This document shows positions 49,411 to 64,000 of a stretch of 64,000 nucleotides of DNA, in pieces; within the stretch, counting starts at the first letter, position 1, and each line of letters starts with the position of its first letter. Under the pieces are notes generated by a model. The model did not search any database. It was given only the letters and a program-made list of their open reading frames with translations, and was not told where the DNA came from. The stretch covers positions 1 through 64,000 of the forward strand of contig PS015164.1 in NCBI GenBank assembly GCA_048213135.1, given 5' to 3'. This DNA is from Reclinomonas americana ATCC 50394. Taxonomy: Eukaryota > Jakobida > Jakobea > Jakobida. Both the position numbers and the translations under genes were made by a program.

Positions 49411-52400
49411 TTGACGCCAGAGAACAACAAAGAGTGTCACGGTGAAGCAAGCGTGGTCACGACGACCGCCACCACGGCTCCCCGTGTCAGCCAACAGCCA
49501 CCACCACGCAACTGCCACCGTGAGAGCGCATCCAAAATATCCGCGCGCACGACGAACGCATTCGGGTCGCTTGGATCCAGCTCCAACGCTCTCGTCTGCG
49601 CCAAACCAGTCCAGTCAGCCACTCAGCACTTCGCACCCCGCACAAACACTCACTCACTCACCACATCCTCCAGCGCCAGAGTCAGCATGTTGACTGTGAG
49701 TCGCTCGACTGCACGGCCCACCAGCGTGTCGGCGCGATTTGGCTCCAGTTCCAGTGCGAGGCTATAATCGTGAATCTAACAAAAGGTGTGAGACAGCAGC
49801 GACCGCAACAGACACGAACACCCAACGCAACTGCCTCCTCGTGTCGTTGCATGCTCGACAGCACTTTTGCGCGGTTGTACAGCGTGGCGGCGTCGTCGGG
49901 TTTCAGATGCAAGGCGAGATTGTAGTCCTCCAGGGCCTGGCACTCGACGGTTGAGAAACAAGCAGAATGCACGACAAGGGGGATTGAAAGCGCGCAAGGT
50001 CACCTGTGGGAGCGAGCCAAGAAGCTGGCGCAGGTAGCCGCGTCCCGCAAGTGCCTCGGCGTAATGCGGTTGCAGTTGAATTGCTCGGTCGCTGTTCGCC
50101 AACGAATGAGAACAACAGAAGCAGCAACGATGGCCAATGACAGCTGCACTCACTAGTCCGCCAACGCCTCCAGCCGCTTGCCCAGTTGCAGATTCGCGCC
50201 GGCACGATTGTGGTAGCCGACCGCATGCGTTGGATTCAAGTACAGCGCCACATTGTAGTCCTCGATTGCCGCGTCGTGGTTGCCGAGTGCCTGTCGGGCG
50301 AACCCTCGATGCTGCACGTCACACACGATCAGTATAACAGATCTTCCACCGTCAAGCCGGGATCAGGGCTCTCTAACTTCGATCCCGAGCACAAGGATCG
50401 GCCACTATCTATTCCACTCCGCTGATCACGACACCAAGCAAAAATCACAGTCTTCTCTCTCCTTCTTCCTGAAGAACGGAGGGCACAACAATTCCATCTC
50501 TCGCTCTTCTTCCTGACTCGCACACAGCTTGATTTCCCCGATCGTAACAGCAACCAAAGACCACAGTCTCTTCCCGCTAGAAGGAGCGCACAACAATTCT
50601 CTCCCCCCGACGCTCTCTCTCTCTCTCTCTCACTCACTCACTCACTCACTCTCTCAACCACGTTACCATTTCCCCGACAAAACACTAAGCAAGATCACAG
50701 TCCTCTGTCTCTCCAAGTTCCCCTTTGCCCCCACTCCCTCCCCCTTTCCTCCCCCTTCCTCACCAAGTGCGCTTGCACATCATCGGGATTCAGTTCGAGG
50801 GCCCTACGGACCGCGTCAAAAAATCGATACCCCTCACAGACCGGACCCAACAACACTCAACGGCACCTCTCAAAATCCGACAGCGACCGGTCAAAGAACC
50901 GTAGCCTCGTGTGCAGCATGCCACGCAGCGTATGCGCCGCCGCGTCAAACGGATTCCATTCAATGGCCTGATCGGTGGACCGGAGGGCCTCCCAGAAATC
51001 CTGCAGTCCAAACAGCGCCACCGCCCTCGCCATCAGCGCCGCCGCACGCTGCACATACAGTGAAGACAGCACCCCGTCAGCTGCTGCAACGCACGGGCAT
51101 ACACACGCTCTTCTCCCTTCTATGCTGGCGCAACTGCATTGGCCTCGACATCGTTCATCGGCTCACGCGGTGCCAGTTCCACCGCCTGATTCGCATCGCG
51201 GACGCCCTGCATGTAGTCGCCCCGATCATTATAGGCCCGCGCTCGCAGTACCAGGCTCTCCACTAGGCGCCCCCCCCCTCAGAGTGAGTCACGAGAGTGA
51301 GAGGGAAAAGGAACGGAAAAGCGGCACCTCTCTGCGCATTGTTGGTGGTGATCGCCAACGCCTCGGTCGCCAGCGAACAGGCCCGCACCAGATCGCCCTC
51401 CCGCAGCGCCCGATCGCCATCCGCAATGAGCTGCTCGGCTCGGATCTCCGGGTTCTGCAGTGTCACAAAGCGCGACTTTTCTAGCGACCCTATATACCAA
51501 ACAAAGGGCGTTCAGTCACCTATGACAGAGATCAGAGACTTCAAGGCAAGCACATGCCTCGTGGAGACGACGATGAGCGCGGGGAACTGCTGCTGCGCGC
51601 AGGCACCGAGGGTGGTGCAGGCAGGCGCAGACGGACTCCGCTAGCGGTGATCACTTCGTAGGTGCGACGGCGACTGATGGGAGGGAGAGAGGAGAAGGGT
51701 GAGAGAGCGATATGAGAGAGGAGGAAGAGAGAGAGGAGAACGAGAGAGGTGAGCGCGAGGGAACATGGGGAGAGAGAGGAGTGGAGAACGAGAGAGAGGG
51801 AGAGAGAGAGAGAAAAAGAGGAGTGGGAGGGAGCAGGGTGAGAGAGAGAGCAGGGAGAGAAGAGCAGGGAGAGAAGGAGAGAGAGGAGAGGAGAAGAGCA
51901 GGGAGAGAAGGAGAGAGAAGGAGAGAGAGAGGGAGAGAGAGGGTGAGAGAGAGAAAGAGGAGTGGGAGGGAGAAGGGTGAGAAGGAGAGGAGAGGGGAGA
52001 AGAGCACGAGAACGAGAGGAGCAGAAGGAAGAGAGGAACATGACAAAAGGTCTTCTCAGCATGATAGCAGGTCTCGCACACACACACACACACACTTCAC
52101 TCTTTTCTCTCTCTCACACACACACTTCTCTCTTCACTCTCTCTCTCTCTCTCACACTCACCTTGACAATCCACTGACGACATGCTGTTGCTGCTGCTGC
52201 TCATGCTGGTCTTGCTGCTGCTGCTGCTGTCGCCTCCGACTGCTGCGAGAGCGGCGACGCGGAGATGCCGAGGTCTCCTCTCTCTGNNNNNNNNNNNNNN
52301 NNNNNNNNNNNNNNNNNNNNNNNNNNNNNNNNNNNNNNNNNNNNNNNNNNNNNNNNNNNNNNNNNNNNNNNNNNNNNNNNNNNNNNNNNNNNNNNNNNNN

Positions 52401-52492
52401 NNNNNNNNNNNNNNNNNCTGTTGCATGTGTGCCTCTGCAGCAGGCGCAGGATGATGATCGTCTGCGCTGCTGTTGCTCTGCGTGCAACCCAT
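48398..52492 (-). CDS. TPR-repeat protein with N-terminal MGC acylation motif
   Basis: Start chosen at MGCTQSNSS, an N-myristoylation plus palmitoylation-type motif. Exons from the 3' end: 48398 to gap, 49046-49123, 49191-49259, 49519-49595, 49665-49775, 49832-49936, 50004-50091, 50155-50311, 50764-50803, 50867-51048, 51135-51262, 51328-51489, 51558-51673, 52162-52286, and 52418-52492 (N run 52287-52417 inside the last two). After a Ser/Arg/Gln-rich linker the protein is mostly TPRs: [144 protein letters not shown]. The C-terminus may end DPTQFTHDE after N run 48429-48646. Probably a membrane-tethered scaffold. One donor (near 51557) is GC. In-frame Met at 52579 is a less likely start. Confidence 0.8.
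48647..48710 (+). repeat. G-rich minisatellite (GGGGAGAA)n after a gap
   Basis: Tandem AGAAGGGGGG units next to N run 48429-48646, in an intron of the TPR gene. G runs of four to six could form G-quadruplexes on the plus strand. Confidence 0.9.
51675..52035 (+). repeat. GA-rich minisatellite in a TPR-gene intron
   Basis: GAGAG, GGAG and GAGCAGGGAGAGAAG units repeat through the intron 51674-52161. It reads as pyrimidine in the transcript. Confidence 0.9.
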
Positions 52493-52682
52493 GGTCGCTT
52501 CCTCCTTCCTCCTCCACTCACACACAGACTGCACACAACGAAGGCGCCTGTGAAGGACGGAGGGGCGATTTCCACTCATCAGGGACCTGCAATCAATGGA
52601 CCGCCAACAGCTCCATTGGCGGGATCGACATTGGACGACAGATGGTCTTCAGCTGCCAAACAACAATTCATTCACCAACAAA

Positions 52683-52755
52683 CAAGCAACAGCTGTCTTG
52701 ATGACCAGGTCCAACCATATCCAAAACACACCAACGCAAACACCAATCTTAAGCT
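52683..52755 (+). repeat. Dispersed repeat, copy 2
   Basis: Contains AACAGCTGTCTTGATGACC, CCAACCATATCCAAAA and ACACCAATCTTAAG, matching the copies near 34500 (opposite strand) and 56573. Confidence 0.65.
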
Positions 52756-53008
52756 TGAGCTCCACGCGTATAGGGGCAACTCAGAATCTGCGAAGTGAAA
52801 GTCGCGTATGTTCCTTTCCGTATTCAAACAGCAGCACAACCATCTTCTAGAGTGAGCACCAGAAAGACATTCGCTGAAACAGGAAGAGAAATCTGCAGTC
52901 GAAATCGACCTCCTCCCTCCCTCCCTCCCCCTCTCTCACCCCCTCTCTCGTTCCCCACACTGATCACCTCGAATTCTGGTGCCATTTTCTCCTTCATTCA
53001 CGCACCAA

Positions 53009-56000
53009 TCACAGCTCGCGAGTGAAGCCTCCCAGTTTCTCGCGCACTTCGCGCATCATTTCTCGGGCGTCGATTGAGGTGGGGCGTGATTCGTCGTACA
53101 GTGACATGCACCTGTGGGTGGCGGTTGGTCAAAGGCTCCATCTCCCTCGTACATCCACCGTTGGTGCTCTCCGCAAATCGCTCACTCTACTGCGCTTCCC
53201 TTGATGTGCTGCGCCAGATGCAAGGCGTGCGCCTCTCCTCTCGTTCTCTCTCCCCTCCATCTCCTCTCCGTCCCTCTCCTCCCATCAACTTCACGCAACT
53301 GCACCCCCAAATGCAACATTCCCCGCGCCACATCCTCCGGCCACTCGCCAGCATCCCGGTCGACCTCGGCCAGTGCATCCACGGTGGACGGGTTGCGCTC
53401 CCATCGCGGCGCCTGGGTCACGAGCACGCGCGCCTCTCGTCCAGTCAACAACTGCAACAGAATCAAGCCGAACGCGTGCATATCCATCGACTTGCGGATC
53501 TCGCCAGAGCGCAGGAACAGCGGGTCGACGTAGTGCGGCGAACCAGAGTGCGTGCCAGTGTATCGGTGAGTCTGTCGCGATCGAGGGAGAAGGAGAAAAC
53601 AAAAAACAAGTTGAGCTTTGCATAGTTGGTCGTCGACGAGTCGTCACCCACGCCGCACCTCCCCCTTGTCAAACATGCGCGCAATGCCAAAATCGGCTAG
53701 TCGCGGTTCACAGCGCCGATCAAGCAGGATATTTGACGGCTTGAGATCGCGGTGCACCACCTCGGTCTGTGCCACCCGGTGGTTGCATGAGCAACAACAA
53801 CAGCCGCCGAGCGGGCAGTCGGACGCACACATACCTCGTGCAAGAAACAGACACCCTCGGCCACGCCGAGTCCGATTTGCACGCGCTCCATCACCGTGAG
53901 TGGCACCATGTCGGCTTTCCGTTTCAACAGCCGCACCTCCAGGTCGTGCCCACTGCAGCAGGAAATAAATGAGAAACAAAGTCCGGCAGGCGTGCAGGGT
54001 ACACAAGAGCGCGCACCGCATGGCCTGATACACAAGACACCGCTCACGAATCTCGTCCTCTGCCAGTGCGGCGTAACCCAGCAACGGCACGAGACGACGG
54101 TGACGCAGCCGGCCAAGTGTGATGAGCTGCACAACGGTGGTCAGGAAGTTTCCTCTTATTCCACGCTTCTCCTCTCCATCTTTTTCCTTCTCATTCCCGT
54201 GCTGTCATCGCCTGCTCTCCCTTTCACCTCCTCTCCCCTCTCCTCCTCACCTCCACTTTTCTCTCTTCTGGCATTACTCTCCGCTGCTCTCTTCTCTCTC
54301 TTTCCTCTCATTTTCCTCCGCTTTCTCTCTGCCTCCCCTCCATTCCTTTCCTCTCTTCTCATCCCCACGAATCTTCATCTCATCTCTGTCCCCCTTTCTC
54401 TCCTCCACTTTTCTCTCTTCCGCATTACTCTTCATTGCCCTCCTCCGTCCTTTCCTCTCATTTCCCTCCGCTTTCTCTTTGCCTCCCCTCCATACCTTTC
54501 CTCCTTCTCATTAATCTTAATCTCCTCTCCTCTCCCTCTCCTTGTGTGGCCTTTCATCTCCTGCTCTAACCTCCTCTCCATCGTTGCTACCCGCCTTCTC
54601 CTTTCCCCTCCCCTCACCTCTCCTTTCCCCTTCCCCCCTCTCTCTCTCTTTCGTTCCCCAGACCTCTCTCCCTTTGCCTTCCCTTCTCCCTCCACTCACC
54701 CCTATCCTCCTTCAATTTCTTCTCCTCTCACATCCTCTTTTCCTTTCCATCTCCCTCTCATTTCTCTTCTGCTCCCTCTCTCCCTCCCTTTCTCCCTTCC
54801 CTTTCCCTCACCTCTCCCTTCCCCTTCCCCTCCCTCTCTTCCTTCCCTTTCCCCACCTCTCCCTTCCCCTTCCTTCCCCTCGCCTCTCCCTCTCCCTCCC
54901 CCTTCCCTTCCCCTTCCCCTTCCCCCTCTCCCTCTCCCCTTCCCTCTCCCTTCCCCTTTACACACCTCGGCCTCATACGACTCACTGGCCCACGGCACCT
55001 TGACATCGAGTCGCTTGATCGCCACATCCTCTCCGTCCAGCACCGTCAGGTACACCTCACCCTGCCCGCCCTCGCCGGCCTTGTAGCGGGCCGAGAACGC
55101 CTCGGTGGCACGCACGATATCGGCCCAGTCGTACTTGCGCAGACAAATGCCGCCAAAGCCTGCACACACACAGTGAAGAGCGTCAACCCTTGCTGAACAC
55201 AAAGCCACTCCCCCCCTCATCACGCGACTGCAGGTCGTGGCAAGCTGCACGCGCAAACGGGCGACTTCGCGAGAGAGCTCCTCACACTGCTGCTGCAGCG
55301 TGTGCGTCTGTTCGGCCGCCGCAGTTGCCGCCTGACGTGCATTCTCCTGCGCCGCCGCCAACTCGCGTCGCAGCTCGACCGCCTCCAGTGCACTATGCTG
55401 CGCCAGTGCACTCGCGACACGCTGCTCCTCGGCTGCACGCTCGCGCTCCTCCACTGCCGCCGTCAGCTCGCGTCGCAGCTCTGCAATAGTTTGATCTCTT
55501 TCCGCCAGCTGCCGCGCCATGGCTGCCACCTCTGCCGCCTGAGCAATCACATACACACACAAAATGAGGAGGGATGACTTTTGATTCCGCTACAAAAACG
55601 ACGTACTCCTGCAGCCTCCGCCGCTCGTGGTGCCGCCAGCTGCCGCAGCTTCTGCCTGGCACGCTCCAGCTCCTGCACCGTCTCCTGCGTGTGCATATGA
55701 TCTCGCGATGTGCACCGCTCTCGCAGCGTCACCGTCTCTGACAACAGCTGCACCGCCTCGGCCACCTCATCGACCGTGTTACCGTGCGCCAGCGCCACGC
55801 CCAGTGCATGCGCCGAGTGGAGTCGCGTGCGACTGCGCGCGCCCCACGCTGCAGTGCGCTCACGCAGCGCAATGCGTCCCACTCGCACCGCCTCCTCGTG
55901 CATGCCACTCAGCGTCAAGGCGCGCGCCAGCACCGTCTGCACATGCGTAATGGGCCACGAACGGCGGTCGAGCACTGCGCTTGCACGCTCGAGCACCTCT

Positions 56001-56365
56001 TGCAGCTGCACGACGGCCTCTTCGTGACGGCCGACACCGCACAGTGCGTCGCCGAGCAGCGCCACTGCATTGACACTGTGCTCATCGTTCTCTCCGAGTA
56101 CCGCATTCATCGACGGTAACAGTTCCTCCAGCAGGCGCACTGCTCGCTGCCACTCGCGCAAGTCTAACACAGCGTCGGCATGACATGCGCACATGCGCAG
56201 GTACTCGGCGTCGCGACTGCCGAACCCAGCAACGAGCAGAGCGCAAATGTCACTATAGGCGCGCTCCGAGGTCACGTCGTCACCCCGTCGAATGGCAAGC
56301 TGCGCTTCCGCAGTCAGCTCGTCCACGCGCCGGGCGAGGTTGACGGGGTTGGCGTTGTTCTCCAT
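53009..56365 (-). CDS. TPR / coiled-coil / RLK-Pelle-like protein kinase, 657 aa
   Basis: Exons from the 3' end: 53009-53111, 53300-53571, 53659-53766, 53835-53952, 54017-54126, 54966-55159, 55229-55538, 55607-56365; 1974 nt. Residues about 1-240 form kinesin-light-chain-type TPRs (RLLEELLPSMNAVLGENDEHS, split here as read, then GRHEEAVVQLQEVLERAS). Residues about 255-355 are a coiled coil rich in ELRREL and ERERAAEE. The kinase follows: GEGGQGEVYL loop, DVAIKRL Lys, LITLGRLRHRRLVPLLGY, VVHRDLKPSNILLD, DFGIAR, GSPHYVDP, then MHAFGLILLQLLTGREA and ARGMLHLGVQC...RP. All catalytic residues are present, so it should be active, and the features fit the tyrosine-kinase-like RLK/Pelle group. No signal peptide or membrane segment is seen, so it is cytoplasmic. 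Subdomain XI only appears when a GTTGCG donor at 53299 is used. Confidence 0.9.
54140..54960 (+). repeat. CT-rich minisatellite in kinase intron 3
   Basis: Pyrimidine-rich repeats including two copies, about 170 bp apart, of CCTCCACTTTTCTCTCTTC.GCATTACTC (near 54250 and 54410) followed by similar flanks. In the transcript it reads as purine. Confidence 0.8.
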
Positions 56366-56570
56366 CTGATGTGCAAGTGTGCGTCGGTGACGGGATTCGT
56401 GACAGGACATTATCATCATGTACACAATTGTTTACAAAATGGTGGTAGCCGAGTCCAACCACAAGCAGCCAGTAGATTTTTTCAAGAAACGGACGTCGAC
56501 CACCGGCTTGACTTTGCTTCCTGGCCTTGGAAGAGAAGATATCGATACACCAATAACTTTACATGCACAT

Positions 56571-56960
56571 AAGCAACAGCTGTCTTGATGACCCAAGGCC
56601 AACCATATCCAAAATAAACAAACAAAACACTTCATTCACCACATTCCACGCCCGCAAATCCCTTGCCGACAATGACCAAGGCACAACTATCATAAACTTC
56701 TCCAAACAGTCATCTTCCCTTTCAGGAGACAAAGCCAAGCAATTGCAATCACGCGTGCTGGCCGGTACACAGACACCAATCTTGAGGCAGAAGCAGGTTT
56801 TCTTGCCCTCGGAGCTCCGAACAAGTCGAGAACTGCGATCTTCACCGCATAAGCGTTTGTCGCATTATTGGAATGTGGTGAATGAAGTGTTTTGACGTGG
56901 TTGAACAGTGGATTCGACGCACTTGGAGTGTGCTTAGCACTGCCAACTTTGAGGTCGCAA
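56571..56960 (+). mobile_element. Dispersed repeat copy 3 with internal 25-bp inverted repeat (MITE-like)
   Basis: Starts with AACAGCTGTCTTGATGACC and CCAACCATATCCAAAA as in copy 2. It later carries, on the other strand, the CTTATG.GGTGAAGATCGCAG and AAGATTGGTGTCTGTGT segments of copy 1. Two perfect 25-bp inverted arms lie at 56623-56647 and 56870-56894. There is no coding capacity. Copy 1 lacks the right arm plus flanking bases at the matching point, so that stretch was probably inserted. MITE-like is inference. It is bounded by the kinase start (56365) and the AKR1 stop (57071). Confidence 0.55.
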
Positions 56961-57070
56961 AGGGATTTGTTCCGGATGAAGTGCTTCATTTTCTTTTTTC
57001 CATTCTGCTGGCACCGCTGCCCTGCTGCTGTGCTGCACTCCTCCTCAAGGGTCATCTTCGTCCGTCACAA

Positions 57071-61006
<3,936 letters not shown>

Positions 61007-61449
61007 TGTGTCTGCGCTCTCTCACTCGCTCTTTTGGAACTGAATCCTTGTCCGCAGCACAGCACAGCAGAACCGATCCTCGGACGGGCAGTAGAATCTC
61101 ACTGTTGGAGCATAGCTACATTGGCCCCTTGTGCTTCCACTGTCTCTATGATTCTATGATTGCTTCTCGCACACCACGCCCTCTCGACAGTCTCCCTTGT
61201 TGGCGCGCGGCAGAGATGGTTGAGTGTACATACTTCCGCCATATGCGGTTGGCGAGTGAAGCATTCTGTCTTGGGAGAACGTTTCCTTTGAAAAGGGGTT
61301 TCATTCGTGCATGAAGCATGCTACAGGTGGGGAAACAAGAAGAAGAATCTATTGGTGGTTGGTGTTAGTGGTGCTGGTGACAGTGATGCTCGTCGTGTGC
61401 TGTCCGCACAGCTGCTCCATTGAATCACACGGCACTCCCGCCCGTCGTC
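61007..61449. other. Intergenic region between AKR2 and AKR1
   Basis: 443 bp, presumably the AKR1 promoter and the AKR2 3' end. Nothing else recognised. Confidence 0.4.
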
Positions 61450-63963
61450 TTACACCACGGTGCGCGGGTCCGAGCAGTAGAACTTGCCCTGGTTGAGCGT
61501 GTCGATCAGACGCATCTCTTGGTCTGTCAGCTCAAAGTCGAAGATATCAAAGTTCTCACTCCGGTGATCCGAGTCCGCCGTGCGCGTCAGCACCACTGCA
61601 CGTGTGTGCAGGTGAACCACTGAGAGCACGCAAGAAGCACAAATACAACACGCACCGTTGCCTTGCTGCAGGTTCCAGCGCAAGAAAATCTGCATGCGCA
61701 ACCAAGAGAGAGAATCAGTCATTACTCACACCAATTCATGGTTGTCTGTGATGATGTCACCTGCGCGAGCGTCTTGCCGTGCCTCTCGCCAATAGTCTTC
61801 ACGTCGTCGTTCGAGACGTCAACCAGCTGCGCAGCACGGCGATCGTGAGCATTCATGATCATATGCATGATAACAACGTGTTGTGCCTACGCACGTTGCC
61901 AGTGCCGAGCGGCGAGAATGCTTCGACCACGATGCCACGGTCGCGGCAGTAGCGCACCAGAGCGCTAGGTGACAGGTGTGAGTTCGTGGCGGTCACAATA
62001 ATGAGTGAAGATCTGCAACATACAAAAGACACTCACCGCCGAGTGAGGCGCGGATGCACCTCCACCTGGTTCACCGCAGGCGGCACCACACACTCGTGGA
62101 TCAGCTCCTCCAAGTGAGAGATCTCAAAGTTGGAGACGCCAATGGCACGGGCGCTGCGCAAGCATGATCATGACTCAGTGGACTCATCACATGAGCTGTT
62201 CATGTGTCTGTAACAGCATCAGCAACACTGACCGGCCGGTGGAGTGGATTTTCTCCATCGTCTTCCACGTCTCCAGACGGAGGAGTGAGTTCCTCGAGTC
62301 CGTCTCGTCGCTGTAGCTCAATTAATAGCTGAAGACCCATACACAAGTGAACTGCGATAAGACAACACCCTGACGCACAGATCATGGGCGCCTGTGTGCA
62401 TCGAGTGAGTGAGTGCTGACTGCTGACAAGTAGGGTGTGAATGAATTGCCTCACCAGGCCAGCCAATCAGGTACAGGTCGACGTAGTCCACCTGAAGGCG
62501 CTCGAGCGAGTTGTGGAAGCACTCCATGGCCTTGCCGCGACTGCAAGAAAAGTGTCAGTGGGGTCATCCTTTCAGGAGCTTACACACCGGTTCCACTCGC
62601 ACGCAACCCCAGGTGCTTGTCATCCAAGCGAGTGGTCAGGAAGATCTCGCCACGAGGCACTCCGGAGTCGCGAATGGCGCGGCCCACTGTCACCGCCAGG
62701 ACAAGTTAGCGTGATTTCGCACCAAGGACGCTATTGTACGACTCACCCTCCTCCTCATTGTTGTACTCGGCAGCCGTCTGCGCAGATTCACAACAGCACT
62801 CGTCAAGCCTCTCAACCTCACAGTCGCGTGCATCTCTCACTCACTCACATCAATGAGGCGGAAACCGGAGCGCAGAGCGCCCAGCTGTTTTGCATCGTCA
62901 CAAACATCAGTATCGTTCTTGTCGACAACTCGATTCTGCCACCACTCACCACCGCATCGTAGCAGTCGTCACCAGTCAGGTTGAGAGTGCCAAAGCCGAG
63001 GACTGGCATGCGCACTTGGCGGCCGTCGCGCACACTCGGCGTCTTGAGCGTCACCATCGGCTGGTGCATGAAAGAGTAGCGCGTGCCGAGACCGCCTCCT
63101 CCCACTCCGCCGGTGCCACTGGTGCCGTAGATCTGCGACCCGCCTCCCTGCTGGTAGCCGCTGGTGGGGGTGCCGTAGATCTGGGAGCCCTGCGGGTACC
63201 CCGAGGTGAAGCCACCACTCACCGGGATCTGCGGTGACAAGCACCACAGAATGAGAAGAATTCGAACGAGTCATTAGTGACGGGCGACGGCACGACTCAC
63301 CGAGCGCACGCCACTGCGCAGTGGCACGCCGCTGCCGGAGACGTTCGACAGGCCAGTCGTGCCGGCGCCGCGCGTGTAGTCTTGCGAGAGCGGCACGCCC
63401 TGCTGCTGCTGCAACTGCTGCTGCTGGCGCCAGACGTCGCCAGAGCCCACTTGCTGGTGCTGCAACGGGCGCTGCGGATAGTTGACCGACTGCTCCGGAA
63501 CGGAGAAGGGATAGGGGCCAGTGTTCTGCTGTTGCTGTTGCTGGCCCTGGCCCTGGCCCTGGCCCTGCGCCCACTGGCGTTGGTACTCGTACGCCGGCAT
63601 CTGCTGCGTCTGCTGCGACGACTGCGCCCACTGGCGCTGGTACTCCGGCTGCTGCTGCTGCTGCTGCGACTTGAGGTACGTGTACTGCGGCTGCTGCAGC
63701 GTCTGCGACACCGGCTTCATCTGCTGCTGCTGCTGCACGTACTCGGGCACGTCGCGGCCGAGCGTCGACGACGACGTCACACCGGTGCCGGTGGTGGTAA
63801 TCGGAATCGCACGGCTCGTCGACGTGGTCGACACCTTTTCACGCGTCTGTGCGTACATACCAGTAGCAGAAGGAGCAGTAGAGTATTAGGCATGATGTGC
63901 AGGTGTGATGCGAAGAGGCAAGCGCTTGAGAAACAGATCTACTCGCAACGCAACATACGACAT
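61450..63963 (-). CDS. Aldo-keto reductase 2, 529 aa, Gln-rich N-terminus, degenerate tetrad
   Basis: Exons from the 3' end: 61450-61595, 61656-61689, 61761-61826, 61895-61964, 62037-62153, 62233-62310, 62379-62391 (13 nt), 62455-62540, 62608-62686, 62747-62777, 62849-62884, 62950-63228, 63301-63846, 63955-63963; 1590 nt. The first exon is 9 nt (MSY) before a GTTGCG donor. About 230 N-terminal residues are Gln/Gly/Tyr rich with two YQRQWAQ units and two SQIYGT units. The AKR barrel follows: Asp in GFRLID and Tyr in [10 protein letters not shown] are kept, but the catalytic Lys is Arg (LTTRLDD) and the His is Gly (LYLIGWPG). It may be a pseudoenzyme or have altered chemistry, resembling the His-to-Glu change known in AKR1[15 protein letters not shown] and NQVEVHPRL remain, so the fold and cofactor site are probably kept. 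Confidence 0.88.
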
Positions 63964-64000
63964 GGCGAAGTAGAAATGAGGAGAGGGTGGTGGCTGGTCT

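Overview
The window is from the nuclear genome of an intron-rich eukaryote, most likely a protist. Genes are packed on both strands. Nearly all are cut by many short spliceosomal introns of about 50-90 nt, and the proteins belong to eukaryotic families: exosome subunit MTR3, myotubularin, F-box protein, TMEM222, emopamil-binding sterol isomerase and a receptor-like kinase domain. An EBP-type sterol isomerase argues against a fungus, because most fungi use ERG2. I cannot name the lineage from this sequence alone. There are 16 runs of N, and several break genes. Where exon chains could be followed I rebuilt them by hand, and most have a total length divisible by three with matching phases. Boundaries may still be off by a base or two. 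Coordinates given for a gene run from start codon to stop codon.

Layout. 1-6916 (+): the 3' part of a huge 84-bp tandem-repeat gene that ends in a phage-type intramolecular chaperone (peptidase S74) domain. 6973-11567 (-): glycogen phosphorylase, 21 exons. 12138-15132 (-): ABHD4/5-like hydrolase. 15317-17032 (-): F-box/LRR protein. 17573-17986 (-): small hypothetical. 18042-19564 (-): TMEM222. 19639-22728 (+): exosome MTR3, divergent from TMEM222 across 74 bp. 22777-23976 (+): DUF971 protein. 24017-26398 (-): class 3 lipase. 26985-31124 (+): myotubularin. 31876-34242 and 34994-37169 (+): a tandem pair of an unrecognised nuclear-looking family. 37530-42027 (+): SLC43/FMP42-like transporter. 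42443-42903 (+): a 44-residue microprotein gene. 42984-46808 (-): EBP. 47197-48273 (+): unrecognised Cys-rich protein. 48398-52492 (-): N-terminal MGC TPR protein. 53009-56365 (-): TPR/coiled-coil/kinase protein. 57071-61006 and 61450-63963 (-): two tandem aldo-keto reductases.

What ties the window together is an unusual splicing style. At least 27 introns start with GTTGCG instead of GTRAGT. Coding microexons of 5 to 31 nt are common. Long introns are inflated by simple purine/pyrimidine tracts or by tandem copies that carry their own acceptor-like sites. No operon-like pathway is seen. The genes cover carbohydrate, lipid, sterol and phosphoinositide metabolism, RNA decay and signalling. The strongest candidates for undescribed biology are the eukaryotic S74 repeat protein, the GTTGCG donor code with its microexons, the A/B paralogue family, and the second aldo-keto reductase, which has lost two catalytic residues.
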